A DNA stretch of 64,000 bases from JBGSYN01 sp041750975. Its GTDB lineage: Bacteria; Pseudomonadota; Alphaproteobacteria; Geminicoccales; Geminicoccaceae. The stretch is taken from positions 8,566 through 72,565 of the forward strand of contig JBGSYN010000278.1 of assembly GCA_041750975.1 (NCBI GenBank), read 5' to 3'. The notes under the pieces are model-generated. The model made no database searches and was not told where the DNA came from. It was given only the letters and a program-made list of their open reading frames with translations. A program made the translations under genes and the position numbers. Positions 26,360 through 34,855 of the stretch are shown piece by piece; positions within the stretch are counted from its first letter, which is position 1, and the number at the start of each line of letters is the position of its first letter.

Positions 26360-27197
26360 CGAACGACAGAAAGCCAGCGCTCAAAACTGGTTTCAGCAGC
26401 TTCGGGACCAAATCTGCAAAGAGTTCGAAACGATTGAGCTCGAGGCTCGAAACATCCGACAAAACGAAATGCCGCCAGGACACTTCGAACGGAAATCCTG
26501 GCAACGTGGGGGTGGCGGTGGCGGAATCATGTCCGTTATGCGCGGCCGCGTTTTCGAAAAAGTCGGGGTGAACTTCTCTTGCGTTAGCGGGGAGTTCAGC
26601 GAGCAATTCAGAGCTCAGGTTCCAGGAGCCGATGAAGACCCGAGATTTTGGGCAACGGGCATCTCCCTTGTAGCTCACCCTTGGTCGCCATTGGTGCCAC
26701 CGGTTCATATGAACACGCGGCATATCCGAACGACGAAAGCATGGTTCGGCGGAGGAACCGACCTCAACCCCATCGCCGTCGACGAATACGATCGATCGGA
26801 ATTTCATGAGCGCCTCATGCAAATCTGCGCCGCTTTTTCCGCAGATGCCTATGACCGATTTTCGAAATGGGCCGACGACTACTTTTTCATTCCCCATCGC
26901 GGAGAGGCGCGGGGGATCGGCGGCATCTTCTTCGATTATCTGGACGATGATTTTGATCGTAATTTTGAGTTCGTCCAGGCCGTCGGAAGGGGCTTCCTTG
27001 ACGTCTATCCACGATTGGTGCGCCGGCACATGAACGCTTCCTGGAGTGAAGAAGCGCGTCGCTTTCAGATGTACCGCCGGGGAAGGTATGCCGAATTTAA
27101 TCTGGTCTATGATCGCGGCACGAAATTTGGGTTGATGACCGGGGGTAATCCGGAGGCGATACTCATGTCGCTGCCACCCGTCACGGCTTGGCCTTGA
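26340..27197 (+). CDS. hemF: Oxygen-dependent coproporphyrinogen III oxidase
   Basis: 285 residues from ATG at 26340, inside the trmL end. GGGGGGIMSVMRGRVFEKVGVNFS, VHMNTRHIRTTKAWFGGGTDLNP and FIPHRGEARGIGGIFFDY are family hallmarks; YAEFNLVYDRGTKFGLMTGGNPEAILMSLPP ends the protein. It makes protoporphyrinogen IX precursor by oxidative decarboxylation, in the cytoplasm, and needs O2. trmL-hemF linkage suggests one transcript. Confidence 0.96.
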   Translation: MNSPDHSERQKASAQNWFQQLRDQICKEFETIELEARNIRQNEMPPGHFERKSWQRGGGGGGIMSVMRGRVFEKVGVNFSCVSGEFSEQFRAQVPGADEDPRFWATGISLVAHPWSPLVPPVHMNTRHIRTTKAWFGGGTDLNPIAVDEYDRSEFHERLMQICAAFSADAYDRFSKWADDYFFIPHRGEARGIGGIFFDYLDDDFDRNFEFVQAVGRGFLDVYPRLVRRHMNASWSEEARRFQMYRRGRYAEFNLVYDRGTKFGLMTGGNPEAILMSLPPVTAWP

Positions 27198-27253
27198 GGC
27201 GCTTAAAGGCGAGAGCGGCGGGCAAACAAGCCGAGGAACCGAAGGCACATCGC

Positions 27254-27496
27254 TCAGTCACCGCCGTCGGGGACCCGCGCTTCGATCGACAAGGCATGGA
27301 TGCTCGAGGTCATGAGATCCCCGAGGACCTGAAAGATCATTCTTTGACGAGCAATGCGGCTTTGGCGCCGAAAGCATTCGGCGGTGATCGTCACGTGGAA
27401 ATGGCTTTGCCCACCTTCGCGGTATCCAGCATGGCCCCGATGCTTTTCGGAAACATCGAGCACTTCGAGGGAAGCCGGGGACAATGCCTCGCTCAA
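27254..27496 (-). CDS. bolA: BolA family protein with no standard start codon before its conserved N-terminus
   Basis: The frame from TTG at 27496 gives 80 residues with the BolA core: SPASLEVLDVSEKHRGHAG, GGQSHFHVTITAECFRRQSRIARQR, then HALSIEA. BolA proteins pair with monothiol glutaredoxins in iron-sulfur and stress responses. Upstream of the TTG the frame stays open to a TGA at 27568 and encodes GEKVADIIRRRLSEAL, which matches the usual BolA first helix, yet contains no ATG, GTG or TTG. Either a rare ATT/ATC start is used or the protein is short. It converges on hemF. Confidence 0.82.
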   Translation of the reverse strand: MSEALSPASLEVLDVSEKHRGHAGYREGGQSHFHVTITAECFRRQSRIARQRMIFQVLGDLMTSSIHALSIEARVPDGGD

Positions 27497-27603
27497 TCGT
27501 CGGCGAATAATGTCTGCGACTTTCTCGCCGAGGATCGGCGCGGAATAATTATTAGCTGAAATGCGTCATCTCCAATTGGTATCCGAGGTTGCTATTGAAC
27601 ATT

Positions 27604-27615
27604 GTACCTAGGTAC
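27604..27615. repeat. Perfect 12-bp palindrome in the bolA-XRE intergenic region
   Basis: GTACCTAGGTAC equals its own reverse complement. It lies between the minus-strand bolA and the plus-strand XRE regulator, 224 bases before the latter. It could be an operator, for example for autoregulation, but there is only one copy here. Confidence 0.3.
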
Positions 27616-27838
27616 CGCTCGCAGCTATTTGCAGTGTTTTTGTAGGGTTGATGTTGATAGACAACTTAGCGGCTGTGCAACTCAAGGGTTGTATTGATCG
27701 GAAGTTGTTCTAGCATAGGGCCTCGACGCTCTGGTTGAATTTTTGTCCGGGGCCGTGGGATGCATAGAGCGATAGCTTTTCTTGAATTGCTGCTCGGTAA
27801 GCTGACTGAAAGTTAACAAAGCTGGTGCGGAGATGGAT

Positions 27839-28270
27839 ATGGCCACAGTAGTCGCGCGCCCCTTGGCGCAGACGGGACCTGGGCGTTCGCGCGCTCAAGA
27901 TGTCGACAGATATGTCGGTGCGCGCATGAGAGAGCGTCGGATCATGCTGGGGCTGACGCAGCAGCAGATGGCGGAACTCATCGGCGTCACCTACCAGCAG
28001 GCGCACAAATATGAAAAGGGCATCAATCGGATAGCCGCGGGGCGCCTCTACACTATTGCTCAGGCCCTGGGTGTCGATGTCAGCTATTTCTTCGAGGGAA
28101 TGTACGACGACGCGTCGTTTAAACCTACCCCCCAGCAGCGCATGTTGCTGGAACTCGCGCGTAATTTCATCGCACTGCCAAGCCGCAAACATCAAGAAGC
28201 TATCTGCAGCTTGGCGAGAGCGCTCGCGAATGCTGAGACGATTGACGCAAACCTAGTCGACCTCGGCTAA
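27839..28270 (+). CDS. XRE-family (Cro/C1-type) transcriptional regulator
   Basis: 143 residues from ATG at 27839, with GGAG six bases upstream. The helix-turn-helix is in MRERRIMLGLTQQQMAELIGVTYQQAHKYEKGINRIAAGRL, followed by LGVDVSYFFEG, the pattern of a widespread alphaproteobacterial group of single-domain regulators. The C-terminal ~60 residues form helices (PQQRMLLELARNFIALPSRKHQEAI) that probably dimerise. Target genes are unknown. It sits between bolA and the J-domain gene. Confidence 0.88.
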   Translation: MATVVARPLAQTGPGRSRAQDVDRYVGARMRERRIMLGLTQQQMAELIGVTYQQAHKYEKGINRIAAGRLYTIAQALGVDVSYFFEGMYDDASFKPTPQQRMLLELARNFIALPSRKHQEAICSLARALANAETIDANLVDLG

Positions 28271-28483
28271 GAGTAAGCTGCATTCTTCGGCGGTCCTGGC
28301 AAATTAGGAGGCAATCGGCGGTTTCTTCCGATCCGGCGTTGTCAATGAGTTCGGCGCTGGAGAAGGGCCGAGCGGCTCTTTGGACGACCGCGCGATAAAC
28401 GCTGAAAGTCAACCCAACTCTTAGCAATATCCACTCTGATCTGATGTTGATCGGTCGTGGCTGCAGCGCCATAGTTCTGCTCC

Positions 28484-29071
28484 ATGTGCCAACGATTTCA
28501 TCGCAGCAAGGAAGACAGCCGCATAGCCGCGTTGCAGCTGCAACGCTACGGCGCGAACGGTATTCAAACCGTGTGCGAATGGCCGGGCTGTGAGGATCCG
28601 GCCAAATTCCCGGCACCGCGGTCCCGCGACCGACTGCGCGAATTCCGATATTACTGTCTGACCCATATCCGTGTGGTGAATGCTCATTGGGACTATTTCG
28701 CTGGAATGTCGCCAGCGCAGATTGAGGAACATCGGCGGGCCGACTCGACGTGGCACCGCCCGACATGGCGATCGGGTCAGATCGATCTCGGATCTGACGC
28801 GGCCTGGCAGGATTGGTTCGAGCTATTCCGCGACCGGACCGGACGGGGCGGTAGTGCCGGCGAAACCAGGGTCGAAACTCAGGCCGATCTGATGATGAAA
28901 CGTCTTGAACTCAGTTTCGGTTTTTCCCTGAATGAGCTGAAAAGTCGCTACAAAGTGCTGGTCAAACGCCACCATCCTGACCTTCATGCCGGCGATAAAG
29001 AGGCCGAAGAGCGATTGAAGTTGATCAATGAGGCCTATACCTACCTGATTGAGAACCAAATTTATTGCTAG
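28484..29071 (+). CDS. J-domain (DnaJ-like) protein
   Basis: 195 residues. The N-terminal two thirds hold a cysteine motif (VCEWPGC), then YYCLTHIRVVNAHWDYFAGMS and WHRPTWRSG; the C-terminal ~60 residues are a J-domain with the HPD motif in VKRHHPDLHAGDKEAEERLKLINEAY. It should stimulate a DnaK-type ATPase. This class is regularly found upstream of cobS in alphaproteobacteria; the functional link is unexplained. Confidence 0.85.
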   Translation: MCQRFHRSKEDSRIAALQLQRYGANGIQTVCEWPGCEDPAKFPAPRSRDRLREFRYYCLTHIRVVNAHWDYFAGMSPAQIEEHRRADSTWHRPTWRSGQIDLGSDAAWQDWFELFRDRTGRGGSAGETRVETQADLMMKRLELSFGFSLNELKSRYKVLVKRHHPDLHAGDKEAEERLKLINEAYTYLIENQIYC

Positions 29072-29173
29072 CCTTGGCTATGGGCTGGATTCTGACCCAT
29101 ATTCCAGTGCAACTCAATGCACCGGGCCGACGGAACATGGCGTCGACGACTTGTTGCACATTGGAGATGGAAA

Positions 29174-30196
29174 TTGACAGCGGAGGAAACCGTTTTCGAT
29201 CCTTCCGCGATCGAAGCGCTGCCTAAAGTCCCTGACCGGACACTGGATGTCCGAGATACCTTCGCTATCGATGCGGAAGGATCGGCAGGTGCCTTCAGCA
29301 CACGGACGGACTATGTGCCCGAAATCGATCCAGCCTACCAATTTGATCGCGGAACGACGCTCGCCATTCTTGCAGGCTTTGCGCATAACCGGCGCGTTCT
29401 CATCCAGGGTTACCACGGAACCGGCAAATCGACGCATATCGAACAGGTTGCCGCTCGCCTGAACTGGCCTTGTATTCGAGTGAACCTGGATAGCCACATC
29501 AGCCGCATCGATCTTGTCGGTAAAGATGCCATCGTCCTTCGCGATGGCCAGCAAGTAACGGAGTATCGGGAAGGCATTCTCCCCTGGTCGCTGCAGCGGC
29601 CGGTGGCGTTGGTATTTGACGAATACGACGCTGGCCGCGCCGATGTGATGTTTGTCATCCAACGGATTCTCGAATCGCAGGGACGAATGACCCTGTTGGA
29701 TCAGAACCGTATCATCAGGCCGCATCCGTCCTTCCGTCTGTTCGCCACGGCCAACACTGTGGGGCTAGGTGACACCAGCGGGCTGTACCACGGCACGCAG
29801 CAGATCAATCAGGGCCAGATGGATCGATGGAGCATCGTCACGCAGCTCAATTATCTCGATCATCATGATGAGTGCCGCATCGTTATCGCAAAGTGTCCGG
29901 AATATGCCAGCCCGGACAAACGCAAGCTCATTTCGGCAATGGTGAGCTTGGCGGACTTAACCCGTCAAGGGTTTGTCGCTGGTGACATTTCGACGGTAAT
30001 GTCCCCAAGGACAGTAATCATATGGGCGGAGAACGCCACGATTTTCGGCGATGTCGGCTTTGGGTTTCGGGTGACATTTCTGAACAAATGCGACGAGGAA
30101 GAGCGTTCCATCATCGCCGAATATTATCAGCGATGTTTCGGTTACGATCTTCCCGAATCCGCTATCTCAGCGATGCCCGAACCTGTTCGAGCATAA
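29174..30196 (+). CDS. cobS: Cobaltochelatase subunit CobS
   Basis: 340 residues from TTG at 29174, with GGAG seven bases upstream; the frame extends upstream but without conserved residues. Walker A is QGYHGTGKSTH; DSHISRIDLVGKDAIVL, VALVFDEYDAGRADVMF and NTVGLGDTSGLYHGTQQINQGQMDRW are CobS motifs. This AAA+ subunit works with CobT and CobN to insert cobalt into the corrin ring in aerobic B12 synthesis. cobT follows 7 bases later; cobN is not in the window. Confidence 0.95.
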   Translation: MTAEETVFDPSAIEALPKVPDRTLDVRDTFAIDAEGSAGAFSTRTDYVPEIDPAYQFDRGTTLAILAGFAHNRRVLIQGYHGTGKSTHIEQVAARLNWPCIRVNLDSHISRIDLVGKDAIVLRDGQQVTEYREGILPWSLQRPVALVFDEYDAGRADVMFVIQRILESQGRMTLLDQNRIIRPHPSFRLFATANTVGLGDTSGLYHGTQQINQGQMDRWSIVTQLNYLDHHDECRIVIAKCPEYASPDKRKLISAMVSLADLTRQGFVAGDISTVMSPRTVIIWAENATIFGDVGFGFRVTFLNKCDEEERSIIAEYYQRCFGYDLPESAISAMPEPVRA

Positions 30197-30203
30197 GCCG
30201 GAA

Positions 30204-32066
30204 ATGTCGGAGAACTCGGACACATTCGAGCGGGCGATAGGATGTACGGTCCGGGCTATCGCCCGGCAACCGGACCTTGAGGTCAGCTTTCGTGGCGCGT
30301 CTCGGCGCAATAGTAAGGCAACGGATCCTGATCGCCGGACTGTCCGATTGTCGCCGCCGGCACGCGAGCCCGCTCCGAGCGAATTGGCCCGATTACGTGG
30401 CGAGGCCGACAGCATAGCCTTGCGGCGCTGTCACCATGACGAAAAAGTCCATCGCCGCCATGCGCCCAGGGGCGAAGTCGCGGCCAAGCTCTTCGAAACA
30501 CTGGAACAATTGAGGGTCGAAGCGATGGGTGCCGAGCACATGCTCGGCGTCCGAAGCAATTTGCAGGCCGTGCATCGATCTCGTCTTGGCCAGACCAATG
30601 GTCAGAACGAGGACAGAAATGCCGATATGGCAGAGGTGATCGAGCTTTTCGCAAAGCGTTCCTTGATGCAGTACGAACTTGCCCCGGCGGATGAAAAACT
30701 GGTCGATGTTTGGAGCGACTGGCTTAGCAATCAACTATCCGACTCGTTCGACGGACTTCGCAATAGTGTATCCGACCAGGAGCTGTTTGCGACCCAGGTG
30801 CGTGATCTCTTGCAGGACCTCGGCTTGGTGGATGACCTCGAAGAGAGCCCCGACGATGACTCATCCGAAGATTCCGATGATCAGCAGCAATCCGCCGATG
30901 GGCCGAGCGAATCTGGAGAGAGCGAAGGCGGCGGTGACGATCTCAGCCAAGACATGTCCGGCGAGAGCGAGGCCAACGCTGAAACCGAAGTTCGCGAAGA
31001 TCAGGAACTCAGGGATGGCGAGGCGAACGAAGATTCGGGGTCGGACGCGGGGAGTGGTGACGATTCGACTGAGGACAGTCGGTCCAATCGGCCCAACTAC
31101 CTGCGCCCGGATGGCGACGCCGCGGGCTATCGAGCCTACACCACCGCCCATGATGAGGTCGTTGAGGCCCATCAGCTTTGTGGCCCGACGGAACTCACGC
31201 GACTCCGTGCGCAGTTGGATCAGTCCCTGAGGCGATTCGAGGGTATGATCGGTCGCATGGCCAACCGGCTCCAGCGAAAGCTGCTCGCCCAGCAAATGCG
31301 TTCCTGGGAGTTCGATCTCGAGGAGGGAATTCTCGATACGGCGCGACTTGCCCGCGTCATCGCCAACCCGACGGTACCGCTGACGTACAAGGCTGAGCGC
31401 GAGACGGAGTTTCGGGACACCGTCGTCAATATCCTGATTGACAATTCGGGCTCCATGCGGGGCCGCCCGATCTCGGTCGCAGCGATGAGCGCCGATATAC
31501 TGGCCCGCACTCTCGAGCGATGCGGGGTGAAGGTCGAGATCCTGGGATTCACCACCAAAGCTTGGAAAGGCGGGCAGGCACGTGAAGCCTGGCTGCGTGA
31601 CGGTAAGTCCGCCGATCCCGGTCGCCTGAATGACCTCAGGCATATCGTCTATAAGCGCGCCGACGCACCCTGGAGACGGTCGAGGCGCGCTCTCGGGCTG
31701 ATGCTGCGCGAGGGCTTGCTCAAAGAGAATATCGATGGAGAAGCGATACTATGGGCGCATCAGCGGCTCCTCGCCCGCCCTGAGCAGCGCCGTATCCTGA
31801 TGGTAATTTCCGACGGTGCTCCGGTCGATGACAGCACCCTGTCGGCAAATCCTGGCAACTACCTTGAGAAACATCTTCGTGAGGTGATCGAGTTCGTCGA
31901 AACGCGATCGGATGTCGAATTGCTGGCGATTGGAATCGGGCACGATGTGACGCGGTATTACCGTCGCGCCGTAACCATTTCCGATCCCGAGCAACTTGGT
32001 GGTACGATGCTGGCGCAGCTATCGCAAATGTTCGAACCGTCGCGCCAACCGCGATCCGCCTACTAG
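30204..32066 (+). CDS. cobT: Cobaltochelatase subunit CobT
   Basis: 620 residues. The N-terminal helical domain is followed by a very acidic, low-complexity linker (about residues 210-300, rich in Asp, Ser, Glu, Gly). The C-terminal von Willebrand A domain has the MIDAS start LIDNSGSMRG and MVISDGAPVDDSTL. CobT docks on the CobS hexamer ring as in magnesium-chelatase BchD/BchI pairs. It is directly downstream of cobS. Confidence 0.95.
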   Translation: MSENSDTFERAIGCTVRAIARQPDLEVSFRGASRRNSKATDPDRRTVRLSPPAREPAPSELARLRGEADSIALRRCHHDEKVHRRHAPRGEVAAKLFETLEQLRVEAMGAEHMLGVRSNLQAVHRSRLGQTNGQNEDRNADMAEVIELFAKRSLMQYELAPADEKLVDVWSDWLSNQLSDSFDGLRNSVSDQELFATQVRDLLQDLGLVDDLEESPDDDSSEDSDDQQQSADGPSESGESEGGGDDLSQDMSGESEANAETEVREDQELRDGEANEDSGSDAGSGDDSTEDSRSNRPNYLRPDGDAAGYRAYTTAHDEVVEAHQLCGPTELTRLRAQLDQSLRRFEGMIGRMANRLQRKLLAQQMRSWEFDLEEGILDTARLARVIANPTVPLTYKAERETEFRDTVVNILIDNSGSMRGRPISVAAMSADILARTLERCGVKVEILGFTTKAWKGGQAREAWLRDGKSADPGRLNDLRHIVYKRADAPWRRSRRALGLMLREGLLKENIDGEAILWAHQRLLARPEQRRILMVISDGAPVDDSTLSANPGNYLEKHLREVIEFVETRSDVELLAIGIGHDVTRYYRRAVTISDPEQLGGTMLAQLSQMFEPSRQPRSAY

Positions 32067-32099
32067 GCCGAATTGAAATGAAGAACGAAAGGAACAGTC

Positions 32100-33629
32100 A
32101 TGGCGAGGCCACAGGTACAGACGATCAGGCTGCATCTGGCAGATAATGTCGTCGTCGCTCGCGCCAAAATCGATGCCGGGACGTCGATTGCCGGGGAAAA
32201 CCTCACCACTGTCGATGCGATCCCTGCTGGCCACAAGATTGCGTCCAGACCGGTCGCCGCCGGCGAGCCCTTGTTGAAGTACAACCAGACGATCGGCTTT
32301 GCTTCGACCGACATCGCTGCCGGCGCGCACGTTCATGTCCACAATGTCGAGATGAAGGATTTCGCTCGGGACTACGCATTTGGCGTCGACCGGCGGAATA
32401 CCGAGATCGTCCCGGTGGAATTAAGGCGGACCTTTCAGGGGTTTCGCCGCGCCAGCGGGAGGACGGGAACACGCAACTACATAGGCATACTCTCGACGGT
32501 CAATTGCTCGGCGTCGGTGTGCCAGTTCATTGCGCAGCGTTTTCCTGCCGAACTTCTCGATGACTATCCGAATGTCGATGGTGTGGTGGCCCTTACTCAT
32601 AGCACGGGTTGTGGCATGGCCGATGCTGGCGATGGCTTTGCGGCCCTGCAGCGAACTCTATGGGGATATGCGCGCCATCCGAATTTCGCCGGCGTCTTGA
32701 TGATCGGGCTCGGCTGTGAAGTGAACCAGATCGATTTCCTGCTCGAGGCTTACCAGATCGAAAGAGGGCCGCTCTTTCGAACGATGACGCTTCAGGAAAC
32801 GGGCGGGACCCGTCAAACTTTCGAGAAGGCAGTCGGCATCATCAAGGAGATGCTGCCTGTTGCCAACGACGCGATACGGGAGCCTGTCGATGCAGGGGAG
32901 CTTTCGGTCGCTCTGCAGTGTGGCGGATCCGATGCCTATTCCGGCATCACCGCGAACCCGGCGCTTGGCAACGCCGCCGATCGTATTGTTGCCCAGGGCG
33001 GCACGGCGATCCTCGCTGAGACCCCTGAAATCTATGGAGCCGAGCATTTGTTGACGCGTCGCGCCGTCAGCCGGGAGGTCGGCGAAAAGCTGATTGAACG
33101 CATCCACTGGTGGGAGCACTACACGGCCATCAATAAAGGCGAGATGAACAACAATCCCTCACCAGGCAACAAAGCTGGCGGGCTGACAACGATCCTCGAG
33201 AAGTCTCTCGGCGCCGCGGCCAAGGGCGGGACCACCAACCTTTGCGGTGTCTACAAATATTCCGAGCCCGTGACCGCCAAAGGCTTCGTCTTCATGGATA
33301 GTCCGGGTTACGACCCGTGCTCCGTAACCGGACAGGTCGCGAGTGGTGCGAATGTGATCTGTTTCACGACGGGCCGTGGATCGTGCTTCGGGTTCAAACC
33401 GACGCCGTCGATCAAACTCGCGACCAATACCCTCATGTATGAGCGCATGAAGGAGGATATGGACGTCAATTGCGGTCTCGTCATCGACAGCGACCTGTCA
33501 CTCGACGAGATGGGGGCTCAAATTTTCGACCTTATCCTCGAGGTTGCGTCAGGGCGGAAAAGCAAGAGCGAGGAACTCGGCATTGGCGACCACGAGTTCA
33601 TTCCCTGGCAGATCGGCGCCGTGATGTAA
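32100..33629 (+). CDS. UxaA-family sugar-acid dehydratase (altronate dehydratase-like)
   Basis: 509 residues. An N-terminal SAF domain (about 1-95, with DNVVVARAKIDAG) is fused to the D-galactarate/altronate dehydratase core: GTRNYIGILSTVNCSASV, HSTGCGMA, GLGCEVNQID, LQCGGSDAYSGITANPALG, NPSPGNKAGGLTTI and FMDSPGYDPCSVTGQVASG. Enzymes of this family use a metal to dehydrate altronate, galactarate or related acids. No hexuronate genes are nearby, so the substrate is open. It is 33 bases after cobT, perhaps by read-through only. Its 3' end overlaps the opposed smr gene by 32 bases. Confidence 0.85.
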   Translation: MARPQVQTIRLHLADNVVVARAKIDAGTSIAGENLTTVDAIPAGHKIASRPVAAGEPLLKYNQTIGFASTDIAAGAHVHVHNVEMKDFARDYAFGVDRRNTEIVPVELRRTFQGFRRASGRTGTRNYIGILSTVNCSASVCQFIAQRFPAELLDDYPNVDGVVALTHSTGCGMADAGDGFAALQRTLWGYARHPNFAGVLMIGLGCEVNQIDFLLEAYQIERGPLFRTMTLQETGGTRQTFEKAVGIIKEMLPVANDAIREPVDAGELSVALQCGGSDAYSGITANPALGNAADRIVAQGGTAILAETPEIYGAEHLLTRRAVSREVGEKLIERIHWWEHYTAINKGEMNNNPSPGNKAGGLTTILEKSLGAAAKGGTTNLCGVYKYSEPVTAKGFVFMDSPGYDPCSVTGQVASGANVICFTTGRGSCFGFKPTPSIKLATNTLMYERMKEDMDVNCGLVIDSDLSLDEMGAQIFDLILEVASGRKSKSEELGIGDHEFIPWQIGAVM

Positions 33630-34227
33630 GCTTGGCGGTGTCGCTATGGCGCTCGGGATGTTTGCGTAGCAGCACGTAGAAGGCCCCTTCGCCGCCATGG
33701 CGGATATGGGCGACGGCATAGCTCGACACTTTTGTGCCGAGTTCCGGACCGGCGAGCCACCTCGGTACCATGCTTCGAAGGATGCCTTCACTGCGCGTGC
33801 CTCGCCCCGTAATGACAAGCACCGATCGTTGGTCGTTGCGTTGACATCGCTGGACGAAGTCGCAGAGCTGCTGGTACGCTTCTCTTTGGGTAAAACCGTG
33901 GAGATCGAGACGGGCCTCAACTTCCAATTGTCCACGCCGCAAACGCCTTGAGGTTCGATAATCGATGTTGCCGGGCTCGGGAGTCGGCGCAACAGTGGAT
34001 ATCAATGCTTTTTTTGGCGCTCCCACCTTCTTGGTTTCTGGAGCGGCGTCATCGTTCACGCCAAATTGTTGAATTTCGGGAATGGCCCGCCGGCTGCCCG
34101 GATCCAAGCCACGCGGATGAATCGGCTGAACGCTGCGCGTAGCTGCGTGCCAGAGGGCTCGATCGACTTCGGTCAGGCTCTTCGCACGTCGTGCCCGATT
34201 TTCATGACTCTTTCGGTAGGGCTTCAT
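33598..34227 (-). CDS. Smr-domain protein (MutS2-type small MutS-related)
   Basis: 209 residues. A disordered N-terminal half is followed by a C-terminal Smr domain: ARLDLHGFTQREAYQQL with the LDLHG motif, VLVITGRGTRSEG with the T-G-x-G motif, and HGGEGAFYVLLRK. Smr domains act as DNA or RNA nucleases. The start lies 26 bases inside the lutC end on the same strand; the stop overlaps the dehydratase gene. In alphaproteobacteria it often lies near Tim44/secB genes, as here. Confidence 0.88.
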   Translation of the reverse strand: MKPYRKSHENRARRAKSLTEVDRALWHAATRSVQPIHPRGLDPGSRRAIPEIQQFGVNDDAAPETKKVGAPKKALISTVAPTPEPGNIDYRTSRRLRRGQLEVEARLDLHGFTQREAYQQLCDFVQRCQRNDQRSVLVITGRGTRSEGILRSMVPRWLAGPELGTKVSSYAVAHIRHGGEGAFYVLLRKHPERHSDTAKLTSRRRSARE

Positions 34228-34855
34228 CGACGATAATCACAAAAAGTCTTCGGGGACCATGCGCGCCAAGTTCCAACTTCTGACCGATATCGCCTGTTCT
34301 CGAGGGTCCGGTGACGAAGTTGGCGGAACGGGGTAGCTGACCGTGCGGGTCGATCAATAGCTGCCACGCCCTCTCATAAATTGGTACGATCGAAGCCGAC
34401 TCCAGAATGACGATCGACGTCTCCGGCAGAAAGGATAGCAGCGTCGGGGTTTGCGGCGACGAGGCCAAAAGAAGGGTTCCGGTCTCGGCAACGCCCGCGA
34501 TTGCGAGAGTGACGGCGGCCCGGTCATTGGCTTCGGCGGTGCCGACCCGCGTGCGCAGCAATCGGTGATCGTCCCAGCCTATCGAAGGATGAGCGAGAGC
34601 AGGTGCCAGAGTAATTTCATGGGGAATATTGTGGAGGCGTAGATAGGCAGCCACGGCGCCCGGGATTTCCGATAGGGTGGCAATATGACGGCACTCCGTG
34701 GAGACCCCTTCCGCATTCGATGTGAACTGCCGGATCAAATCCCGGTGGTCTGCATCGACCGCGCCAGGGATCGGCTCGACCGATGTCGGGCTGTCAGCAC
34801 CGTTGCTTGCGGTTTTCCGCAAGGCCTCAAGAATCTGTTCGCGCGAGCCGGTCAT
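34202..34855 (-). CDS. lutC: LutC-type lactate utilisation protein (LUD domain)
   Basis: 217 residues from ATG at 34855, which overlaps the lutB TGA by 4 bases; starts further upstream run through lutB. The LUD-domain motif VTLAIAGVAETGTLLLASSPQTP and HGPRRLFVIIVDE are present. LutC is needed with LutA and LutB for L-lactate oxidation to pyruvate; its own role in the complex is not settled. Last gene of lutABC. Confidence 0.87.
   Translation of the reverse strand: MTGSREQILEALRKTASNGADSPTSVEPIPGAVDADHRDLIRQFTSNAEGVSTECRHIATLSEIPGAVAAYLRLHNIPHEITLAPALAHPSIGWDDHRLLRTRVGTAEANDRAAVTLAIAGVAETGTLLLASSPQTPTLLSFLPETSIVILESASIVPIYERAWQLLIDPHGQLPRSANFVTGPSRTGDIGQKLELGAHGPRRLFVIIVDEALPKES

Noticed and set aside
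30861..31110. Low-complexity acidic repeats as a separate repeat element
   Set aside because: They are the normal acidic linker of CobT, not a DNA repeat.
30861..31643. 260-residue minus-strand open frame
   Set aside because: Antisense to the acidic linker and VWA domain of cobT; its hydrophobic look is the complement of Asp/Glu codons.
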